A stretch of 26,703 nt of DNA from Hydromicrobium sp964517765. GTDB taxonomy: Bacteria; Actinomycetota; Humimicrobiia; Humimicrobiales; Humimicrobiaceae. Shown piece after piece: positions 7,399 to 14,005 of this stretch. The position numbers and the translations under genes were made by a program. Below the pieces are notes generated by a model. The model was not told the DNA's origin, did no database searches, and saw only the letters and a list, made by a program, of their open reading frames with translations. Each line of letters starts with the position of its first letter. The stretch's first letter is position 1. The stretch covers positions 1 through 26,703 of the forward strand of contig CAZFEN010000018.1 of NCBI GenBank assembly GCA_964517765.1, in the 5' to 3' direction.

Positions 7399-8241
7399 AT
7401 GTTTTCTAAAAAGGGGGAAAAGAATCCATTCGCAGATAAGATTGCTATAGTAACTGGTGGGGCTTCAGGCATTGGTAAAACAATCTGTGTTTATCTGGCA
7501 CGACATGGCGCCAGAGTTATTATTGCAGATCGTAATCCGGATGAAGCAAAAGAGACTGAGTCTTTTATTACTTCAAATAGTGGTTATGGTAAAGCAGCAC
7601 GTGTTGATGTTTCTAAACCTGGAGATATGAAGTCGTTAGTAGAAGATACTATAAAAGAACATAAGCGAATAGATTATCTGTTTAACAATGCTGGAATTTC
7701 TATAAATGGGGAATTCAAAGATCTTAATCTGGAGCATTGGAAGCAAGTGCTGGATGTTAATTTATGGGGCGTGATTTATGGATGCCGTTTTGTTTATCCT
7801 GTTATGATAAAGCAGGGATTTGGTCACATCATTAATACTGCGTCACTTGGCGGTCTTATGCCAGGAGGACTAACAACAATTTATTCTGCAAGTAAACATG
7901 CGGTGGTTGGTTTTTCTTTGACTTTAAGAAGCGAAGCAAAACAATACGGAATAAAAGTAAGTGTTCTTTGCCCGGGATACATGCGAACGAATATTCAAAA
8001 GACTACTTTAATTGTTTCAGATTATATGAACTCAGAAAAAAATATAGAAATGGAAGCGGATATGAAATTCCATACTCCAGAGGATTGTATTGATCGAATA
8101 ATGATGGGAGTTAAGAAAAATCGTGGAATTATCTTCTCACCCAAAAAGCAGATAATATATTGGTGGCTTTATAGATTATTTCCTGAATTTATCCCAAGTA
8201 TGTGGGATAGAATAATCAGGCATATGAAAAAGAATATTTGA
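7399..8241 (+). CDS. Short-chain dehydrogenase/reductase (SDR), likely NAD-dependent
   Basis: 280 residues. Classical SDR motifs are complete: TGGASGIG (19-26) for the dinucleotide, NNAG (96-99), structural N121, and catalytic S149, Y162 and K166 (YSASK). The acidic D44 at the end of the second strand ('VIIADRN') favours NAD(H) over NADP(H). The C-terminal about 50 residues ('IIYWWLYRLFPEFIPSMWDRIIRHMKK') are aromatic and amphipathic, suggesting membrane association and a lipid-like substrate, which is inference. AAGGAG ribosome-binding site at 7388. The next gene, an E2-type acyltransferase, starts 22 bases after the stop, so they are probably one unit. Codon choice leans to ATT and T-ending codons, unlike the ATA-rich genes on either side, and suggests acquisition. 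Confidence 0.88.
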   Translation: MFSKKGEKNPFADKIAIVTGGASGIGKTICVYLARHGARVIIADRNPDEAKETESFITSNSGYGKAARVDVSKPGDMKSLVEDTIKEHKRIDYLFNNAGISINGEFKDLNLEHWKQVLDVNLWGVIYGCRFVYPVMIKQGFGHIINTASLGGLMPGGLTTIYSASKHAVVGFSLTLRSEAKQYGIKVSVLCPGYMRTNIQKTTLIVSDYMNSEKNIEMEADMKFHTPEDCIDRIMMGVKKNRGIIFSPKKQIIYWWLYRLFPEFIPSMWDRIIRHMKKNI

Positions 8242-8263
8242 CTTAACAAAGGTATAAATAGAG

Positions 8264-9097
8264 ATGTTTAGAAGTGCACATAATCGATCAGAAAACTATA
8301 ATAATACACTCGGGGAATATCAAATTAAAAAAATGTCTTTTTTGCGGCGTCTTGTTGTGGATGGCTTTGATGCTGTTCCAGCTGGTCACAATATGATGGC
8401 TTTAATAGAATTTGATATTACAGAAGCGAGAAAAATCCTCAAAGCACAAAAGAAAAATAGTAAAAAAGTATCACTGTTTTCTTTTGCAGTAAAGTCAATT
8501 GCTACAGCTCTCAATGAGTATAAAGAGTTGAATTCTATCCGCAGTGGAAACCGGATTATTGAATTTGAGGATATTGATATTAATGTACCCATAGAATTAA
8601 ATTCTGATGGAGAAAAGTTCGTACATCAAATTGTTGTCAGAAATGCAGCCAAAAAGACTATTGAAGAAATTAATCATGAGATTGATATGGCAAGAAAGCA
8701 GTACCAGCAATTTGGAGATGCAGGGAAAGAAGATAAATGGGTTTTGAGGCTGATGAGAATATTATTTATATTGCCGAAGTTTATGAGAACTTTAATTTTA
8801 AGAAAGCTTGTTAGTAATCCTTTTAATGTAAAAAAAATGTCCGGTACGACTTTTATTACTTCTGTGACTACGATAGCCTCGGGATTTGCAATTCCTTATC
8901 TTGGAGGTCCGCGCGCTGTTTCCTTTGCCCTGGGGGGTGTCACTAAAAAACCTGCGGTAGTAGGACAGGATATCTTGATAAGGGAATTTCTGAGTATGAC
9001 CGTAATTTTTAATCATGATATAGTAGATGGTGCACCGGCTGCCCGGTTTGTAAAACGCCTTAAAAAGCTGATAGAGAGTGCTGCTGCATTTAAATAA
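8264..9097 (+). CDS. Stand-alone 2-oxoacid dehydrogenase E2-type acyltransferase domain protein
   Basis: 277 residues. The C-terminal block 'FNHDIVDGAPAARFVKRL' carries the E2/chloramphenicol acetyltransferase active-site motif HxxxDG (H251, D255, G256). Upstream blocks 'MALIEFDITEARKIL' and 'VSLFSFAVKSIATALNEYKELNS' match the E2 catalytic fold. There is no lipoyl domain and no peripheral-subunit-binding domain, and no E1 or E3 genes are nearby, so it is unlikely to serve a classical 2-oxoacid dehydrogenase. It may transfer an acyl group from CoA to a small substrate or lipid. It follows the SDR gene by 22 bases and shares its codon style, so a joint pathway is likely but its substrate is unknown. 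Confidence 0.8.
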   Translation: MFRSAHNRSENYNNTLGEYQIKKMSFLRRLVVDGFDAVPAGHNMMALIEFDITEARKILKAQKKNSKKVSLFSFAVKSIATALNEYKELNSIRSGNRIIEFEDIDINVPIELNSDGEKFVHQIVVRNAAKKTIEEINHEIDMARKQYQQFGDAGKEDKWVLRLMRILFILPKFMRTLILRKLVSNPFNVKKMSGTTFITSVTTIASGFAIPYLGGPRAVSFALGGVTKKPAVVGQDILIREFLSMTVIFNHDIVDGAPAARFVKRLKKLIESAAAFK

Positions 9098-9393
9098 AAT
9101 AGTAGTAGTATATACAAAAAATTTCCCCAATTATAAAAAATCTTTTTAATAAACTGGAGATAAAATCAATTAAGTTTTCATAGCTTTTACCAAATATGAT
9201 TTTCTTTTCACCGGTAATAAATAATAGCAAAACTGAACTACATCTGTACTTTATAAATTGAATAAATCAACGACTTATAGTAATATTTCTTTTAATATTA
9301 TTCTGTGAACTTCAGAACAGTAATTTTACCGTTTTTTAAAAGATCTAAGTCTTTTAATTATTTCTGGAATTTCTTTAGCAAGGTATATTTATT
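9098..9393. other. AT-rich intergenic region before plsY
   Basis: About 300 bases with no credible ORF on either strand. An 8-base inverted repeat (TTAAAAGA, 9336-9343, and TCTTTTAA, 9350-9357) is present but lacks a following T tract. It marks the right border of the accessory-looking insert. I see no insertion-sequence ends or direct repeats. Confidence 0.5.
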
Positions 9394-10044
9394 ATGGGTA
9401 TTAATTTTTTTTACAGGATCTTATTTATAATCGGAGCTTACCTTTTTGGTTCTTTTCCAACTGCCTATGTGGTCTATAAAATTAAAAAAGGCGACGACAT
9501 AAGAAAATATGGAAGCGGAAATGTAGGAGGAACCAATGTCACCCGAACACTTGGAGTAAGTTATGGTATCATAACTATTATAGCCGATATCATCAAAGGT
9601 TTTATACCCATACTTGTTCTATACTTCATTTATCCTGAAGATATTCCTGAAAATATGATACTTCTGGCTCTTGTGTCTATTGCCGTCATACTGGGTCATG
9701 TTTTTCCAGTTTATATTAGATTTAAGGGCGGAAAGGGAATTGCAGTCTCTTTTGGAGTAATAATAGCTGTTTCATGTCTTCCTTTTATAGATAATCCCGT
9801 ATGGATGGAAATACTTCCGATTTTTATCATTCTGGGCACCTGGGCCATAATTTTTTCGATTTTCAGGATTGTATCTCTCGCATCTCTGTGTGCGGCTGTT
9901 GTCAATCCATTTGCTTTCTATTTCACTGGATACGGATGGGCAATAGTGATAGCGGCCTTTTTCTGGAGTGTGCTTACTTTTATCACTCACAGGGAAAATA
10001 TTAAAAGATTAATTAAAAAAGAAGAGAAAAAACTTAAAAGATAA
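9394..10044 (+). CDS. plsY: PlsY, acyl-phosphate:glycerol-3-phosphate acyltransferase
   Basis: 216 residues, typical length. Integral membrane enzyme that uses acyl-phosphate to acylate glycerol-3-phosphate, the first step of phospholipid synthesis in most bacteria. The three conserved loops are visible: 'YGSGNVGGTNVTRTLG' near residue 47, 'LGHVFPVYIRFKGGKGIAVSFG' near 105, and a C-terminal 'ITHRENIKRLIKKEE'. Five or so hydrophobic segments are apparent. The upstream site is weak (AAGG at about 9380). The guaB3 start lies 9 bases downstream, so this gene probably leads the plsY-guaB3-guaA unit. Confidence 0.95.
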   Translation: MGINFFYRILFIIGAYLFGSFPTAYVVYKIKKGDDIRKYGSGNVGGTNVTRTLGVSYGIITIIADIIKGFIPILVLYFIYPEDIPENMILLALVSIAVILGHVFPVYIRFKGGKGIAVSFGVIIAVSCLPFIDNPVWMEILPIFIILGTWAIIFSIFRIVSLASLCAAVVNPFAFYFTGYGWAIVIAAFFWSVLTFITHRENIKRLIKKEEKKLKR

Positions 10045-10053
10045 GGGGAATAA

Positions 10054-11214
10054 ATGGAAATAGAAATTGGAAGGGGGAAAACCGGCAGGAGATCTTATGG
10101 TTTCGATGAAGTATCGATAGTTCCAAGCAGGAGGACCAGGGATCCTGAGGATATAGATATCTCGGCAAGTATCGGTAAATATAGGTTAGAATTACCTGTA
10201 CTGGCTTCGGCAATGGATGGCGTCGTGGATGTAAAATTTGCCATAGAAATGAGAAAAATTGGCGGGCTTGCTGTACTCAATCTGGAAGGTTTGCAGTGCA
10301 AGTATGAGAATGCGGATGAGATTCTGGAGAGGATCTCAAAATTTTCTGATAAGGAAGCTACCAGGGAGATGCAGGAAATTTATCAGGAACCTGTTAAAGA
10401 AGAATTGATTACCAAAAGAATAAAACAGATAAAAGAGAAAAGTGATATAGTATGCGCTTCTCTGACTCCTAAAAATGTCGAAAAGTATTATAAGTTAGCA
10501 ATTGATGCCGGCCTTGATATCCTGGTGATCCAGGGCACAGTGGTAAGTGCCGAGCATGTCAGTAAGACAAAAGCACCGCTTGATTTGAAAAGATTCATCC
10601 CCGAATGTCCTGTTCCGGTAATAGTCGGCGGATGTGCATCGTATTCTACATCTCTTCACCTGATGCGGACGGGAGCAATTGGAGTTCTTGTAGGTGTCGG
10701 TCCGGGAGCAGCATGTACCACAAGACAGGTACTTGGTATAGGTGTACCTCAGGCTACCGCTATCGCGGATGCCTCTGCTGCCAGAATCAGACACCTGGAA
10801 GAAACAGGAGAATATTCGCTGGTGATTGCAGATGGTGGTATGCGTACCGGTGGTGATATTGCAAAAGCCATTGCCTGCGGCGCCGATCTGGTCATGGTAG
10901 GTTCCCCGCTTTCAAGAGCCAAAGAAGCTCCGGGCAGAGGTTATCACTGGGGTATGGCTACATTTCATCCTGATCTTCCAAGAGGTACCAGAATCAAAAC
11001 TGATGCAGTGGCAAGCCTAGAGCAAATATTAGTAGGGCCTGCCTTCGAAAACGATGGAACTTTAAATTTATTCGGGGCACTCAGAACCTCGATGGCTACC
11101 TGCGGGTATGAAAATATCAAAGATTTTCAAAAAGCTGAAGTGATGGTGGCACCATCCATCAAAACTGAAGGTAAACTACAACAGCAGCAGCAAAGAGTGG
11201 GTATGGGGTCATAA
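10054..11214 (+). CDS. guaB3: GuaB3-type IMP dehydrogenase/GMP reductase family protein
   Basis: 386 residues with no CBS-domain insertion. The opening 'EIGRGKTGRRSYGFDEVSIVPSRRTRDPEDID', 'VLNLEGLQCKYE', 'PVIVGGCASYSTSLHLMRTGAIGVLVGVGPGAACTTRQVLGIGVPQATAIADA' region and 'FHWGMATFHP'-like 'YHWGMATFHPDLPRGTRIK' are characteristic of the GuaB3 subfamily, not of classical IMP dehydrogenase GuaB2. The catalytic Cys is C221 within 'GAACTTR'. GuaB3 of cyanobacteria has been reported to act as a GMP reductase; its activity here is not certain. A Gln-rich tail (QQQQQ) ends the protein. AAGGGG precedes the ATG. guaA follows by 30 bases, so it serves guanine nucleotide balance. Confidence 0.92.
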   Translation: MEIEIGRGKTGRRSYGFDEVSIVPSRRTRDPEDIDISASIGKYRLELPVLASAMDGVVDVKFAIEMRKIGGLAVLNLEGLQCKYENADEILERISKFSDKEATREMQEIYQEPVKEELITKRIKQIKEKSDIVCASLTPKNVEKYYKLAIDAGLDILVIQGTVVSAEHVSKTKAPLDLKRFIPECPVPVIVGGCASYSTSLHLMRTGAIGVLVGVGPGAACTTRQVLGIGVPQATAIADASAARIRHLEETGEYSLVIADGGMRTGGDIAKAIACGADLVMVGSPLSRAKEAPGRGYHWGMATFHPDLPRGTRIKTDAVASLEQILVGPAFENDGTLNLFGALRTSMATCGYENIKDFQKAEVMVAPSIKTEGKLQQQQQRVGMGS

Positions 11215-11244
11215 CATAGGTAAGAGCATAGAAGGGATCATAAT

Positions 11245-12777
11245 ATGGATAGCGTACTCGTCATAGATTTCGGCGGACAATACAGTCAGCTGATAGCAAG
11301 AAGGATCAGGGAACTCAGAGTTTATTCCGAACTTATTCCCTATGACACCGATATTGAGAGAATAAAAGAAAAGAAACCATGCGGTCTGATACTTTCCGGT
11401 TCTCCTTACAGTACCCTATCGGAAAGTAAAAAGGTCCCGGTTGTCAATAAAGAGATTTTTTCGCTGGGCATCCCCATTCTTGGAATTTGTTTCGGGATGC
11501 AGATAACAGCAAGATTATTTGGCGGAGAGATATCTACCAGCGGACATAACGAGTATGGAAAAACAAAAATAAAACTGAATCTAAAATCGGCTCTTTTTAA
11601 AGATTTGAAACCCGCGGAGACATGCTGGATGAGCCATAAAGATAGCGTGGTTAAGATTCCGCCGGGATTTAGCGTAATAGCTTCCACTTCCAATCTTCCC
11701 ATAGCTGGTATAGAAGAGCCCGGGAAAAAAATATATGGAATACAGTTTCATCCTGAAGTAATGCACACCCCATCCGGGATGGATATACTCAAGAATTTTC
11801 TCTTTGATATTTGCGGATGTTCACCCACATGGACTATGGTATCGATAATCGAAAAGCAGATAGAAGAAATAAAAGAAAAGGCAAAAGACGGAAAAGTTAT
11901 ATGCGGACTGAGCGGAGGGGTAGATTCTTCAGTTGCAGCTGTCCTGGTAAATAAAGCCGTTGGAGATAAACTTACATGTATTTTTGTCGACCATGGGCTT
12001 CTCCGGAAAGGAGAAGCTGGCAAAGTCATAGAGACTTTCAGAGAAAATTTTAAAATCAATCTGCTCCATATAAATGCTGCGGAAAGGTTCCTGAGTAAAC
12101 TGAGAGGAGTATCTGATCCGGAAAGCAAAAGGAAAATTATTGGCAAAGAATTCATAGCGATATTCGAAGAAGAGGCATTAAAAATAAAGGATGCCAATTA
12201 CCTCGTGCAGGGAACGCTGTATTCCGATGTTATAGAAAGCGGTACCAGAGATGCGGCGAGGATAAAATCACATCATAATGTCGGCGGGCTTCCTGATGAT
12301 ATGAAAATTAAATTGATCGAGCCTTTAAGATTATTATTTAAAGATGAAATAAGAAAGATTGGAATAGAGCTTGGTCTTCCGGATGAAATAGTCTGGAGGC
12401 AGCCTTTTCCCGGTCCCGGCCTGGCAATCCGAATAATAGGTGAAGTTACGGAAGAAAAAATAAGAATACTTCAGGATGCTGATGAGATAGTAGTGGAGGA
12501 AATAAAAAGAGCGGGATTGTATAAGAAAATCTGGCAGTCTTTTGCTGTACTCCCCAGCATTAAAAGTGTGGGAGTAATGGGAGATGAGAGAACCTACGAA
12601 TACCCGATTATAATAAGAGCAGTGGGCAGTACGGATGCTATGACTGCAGATTGGGTAAGACTACCCCATAAAGTTTTGGAAAGAATGAGCACGAGAATAG
12701 TAAATGAGGTTGAAGGAGTAAACAGAGTAGTATATGATATAAGTTCCAAACCGCCAAGCACCATAGAATGGGAGTAG
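11245..12777 (+). CDS. guaA: GMP synthase (glutamine-hydrolysing)
   Basis: 510 residues, normal length. Converts XMP to GMP with glutamine and ATP. N-terminal class-I amidotransferase with the nucleophile in 'GICFGMQIT' and the triad His/Glu in 'QFHPEVMHT' (residues about 168-176). The ATP-pyrophosphatase domain opens with 'CGLSGGVDSSVAA' (PP-loop). The C-terminal dimerisation domain contains 'RQPFPGPGLAIRI' and ends 'VVYDISSKPPSTIEWE'. AAGGGAT lies 8 bases before the ATG. The preceding gene is guaB3, so two guanine-nucleotide genes are coupled. The chorismate mutase gene starts 31 bases downstream. Confidence 0.98.
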   Translation: MDSVLVIDFGGQYSQLIARRIRELRVYSELIPYDTDIERIKEKKPCGLILSGSPYSTLSESKKVPVVNKEIFSLGIPILGICFGMQITARLFGGEISTSGHNEYGKTKIKLNLKSALFKDLKPAETCWMSHKDSVVKIPPGFSVIASTSNLPIAGIEEPGKKIYGIQFHPEVMHTPSGMDILKNFLFDICGCSPTWTMVSIIEKQIEEIKEKAKDGKVICGLSGGVDSSVAAVLVNKAVGDKLTCIFVDHGLLRKGEAGKVIETFRENFKINLLHINAAERFLSKLRGVSDPESKRKIIGKEFIAIFEEEALKIKDANYLVQGTLYSDVIESGTRDAARIKSHHNVGGLPDDMKIKLIEPLRLLFKDEIRKIGIELGLPDEIVWRQPFPGPGLAIRIIGEVTEEKIRILQDADEIVVEEIKRAGLYKKIWQSFAVLPSIKSVGVMGDERTYEYPIIIRAVGSTDAMTADWVRLPHKVLERMSTRIVNEVEGVNRVVYDISSKPPSTIEWE

Positions 12778-12808
12778 AGGAAAATTAAAAAGTGTCAAAG
12801 GAGTATTG

Positions 12809-13093
12809 ATGAATAACGATTTTAAGGAAAAGTTAAACAAATACAGGAAAGAGATCAATGAAATCGATAAAAATATCGTAGATTATTTAAATAAAAGGGC
12901 AGAAGTGGTGTTGAAAATAAAAAGATTGAAAGAAGATAGAAGCGTACCATTATATGATGCAAAAAGAGAAGAAGAATTATTTAACAATGTCGTCAAATAC
13001 AATAAAGGGCCCTTATATAATGACAATATTGTGCAGATTTTCGAAAGTATTTTAAGGAATGTCCAGGTTCTGGAAAAAGACGAAAACCTTTAA
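12809..13093 (+). CDS. Chorismate mutase, AroQ class (type II)
   Basis: 94 residues from ATG 12809. A TTG three bases earlier is also in frame, but AAAGGAG (12797-12803) is spaced correctly for the ATG only. The all-helical AroQ pattern is visible: 'YRKEINEIDKNIVDYLNKRAEVVLKIKRLKE' as the long first helix with the substrate-binding Arg/Lys, then 'VPLYDAKREEELFNNVV' and a final helix 'NIVQIFESILRNVQ'. It converts chorismate to prephenate for Phe and Tyr synthesis. The stop codon lies inside a hairpin with a following T tract, so the transcript may end here. The next gene is DAHP synthase, which in other bacteria is fused to or bound by such a mutase domain. Confidence 0.9.
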   Translation: MNNDFKEKLNKYRKEINEIDKNIVDYLNKRAEVVLKIKRLKEDRSVPLYDAKREEELFNNVVKYNKGPLYNDNIVQIFESILRNVQVLEKDENL

Positions 13094-13111
13094 GTAAAGG
13101 TTTAATTTTTT
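13084..13111 (+). terminator. Hairpin terminator overlapping the chorismate mutase stop
   Basis: AAACCTT (13084-13090) pairs with AAGGTTT (13097-13103) across a 6-base loop that contains the stop codon (TAA 13091-13093), followed by AA and six T. The stem is short and only moderately stable, so it may be an attenuator or partial terminator. Confidence 0.5.
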
Positions 13112-13181
13112 ATCGTATTTTTAAAGTATCTAAAGTGAAGTATTCAAAGCAAATTTTCATATATCTTAAAAAATATAATAA

Positions 13182-13994
13182 ATGGAAGATAAAAAAGAAA
13201 AACAAAAAAAAGTCGGAGACAGTATAAAACTGATTGAAGACGGCTATATTACCGTGATTGCTGGTCCCTGCGCAATTGAAAGCTGGGATCAATTGGATGC
13301 CATTGCAAAAGTCGTAAAGGATCTTGGCCTTTCATTTTTACGCGGAGGGGCTTATAAACCCAGGACATCTCCGTACAGTTTTCAGGGATTAAAAGAAGAA
13401 GGCTTAAAGTATCTGAGGGAAATCAATGCTAAATATGGCCTTATGACGGTAACTGAAGTTACTGATACAGAGCATGTTGATATCGTAGCCGATAGCGTGG
13501 ATGTACTTCAAATCGGCACCAGAAATATGTCTAACTTCGCTCTGCTGGAGAAAGTTGGCAGAGTGGCAAATGAAAAAAATAAAAAAGTCATCCTTAAAAG
13601 AGGATGGGCATCATCAATAAAGGAATGGTTGCTGGCAGTTGAGTATATAACATTAAGTGGAAATACGGAAGTAGTATTGTGTGAAAGAGGGATAAGGACA
13701 TTTGAGACTGACACGAGGTTTACACTGGATCTATCAGCAGTTCCGGTTATAAAGAAACTGAGTAAGCTTCCTATTATTATTGATCCCTCTCATGCTGTCG
13801 GGCAAAGCGATCTGGTTATTCCCATGAGCAGGGCTGCAGTCGCTGTGGGAGCAGACGGTCTTTTGGTAGAGGCGCATGTCAATCCTTCCAAAGCATTAAG
13901 TGATGGACAGCAACAGTTAAATATAAAGGAATTGGTGGAATTAATACGGCAGTTAAAAAATGTTGCCGGTGTAATTGGAAAGAAAATAAGATAA
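13182..13994 (+). CDS. aroF: DAHP synthase (3-deoxy-7-phosphoheptulonate synthase), core type without regulatory domain
   Basis: 270 residues. First enzyme of the shikimate pathway, joining PEP and erythrose-4-phosphate. The type I-beta (KDO8PS-like) core motifs are all seen: 'IAGPCAIES', 'LRGGAYKPRTSPYSFQG', 'QIGTRNMSNFALL', 'ILKRGWASSIKEWLLA', 'VLCERGIRTFE' and 'IDPSHAVGQS'. It lacks the N-terminal ferredoxin-like/ACT regulatory domain of Thermotoga-type enzymes and the fused mutase of Bacillus-type ones. The ATG directly follows an in-frame TAA, so it is the earliest start, and no ribosome-binding site is evident. The chorismate mutase gene ends 88 bases upstream. Confidence 0.96.
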   Translation: MEDKKEKQKKVGDSIKLIEDGYITVIAGPCAIESWDQLDAIAKVVKDLGLSFLRGGAYKPRTSPYSFQGLKEEGLKYLREINAKYGLMTVTEVTDTEHVDIVADSVDVLQIGTRNMSNFALLEKVGRVANEKNKKVILKRGWASSIKEWLLAVEYITLSGNTEVVLCERGIRTFETDTRFTLDLSAVPVIKKLSKLPIIIDPSHAVGQSDLVIPMSRAAVAVGADGLLVEAHVNPSKALSDGQQQLNIKELVELIRQLKNVAGVIGKKIR

Positions 13995-14005
13995 GTTGAT
14001 GAAAC

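Noticed and set aside
9336..9357. Inverted repeat TTAAAAGA/TCTTTTAA as a terminator
   Set aside because: Stem is almost all A-T and there is no T tract after it. It lies about 240 bases beyond the nearest gene end.
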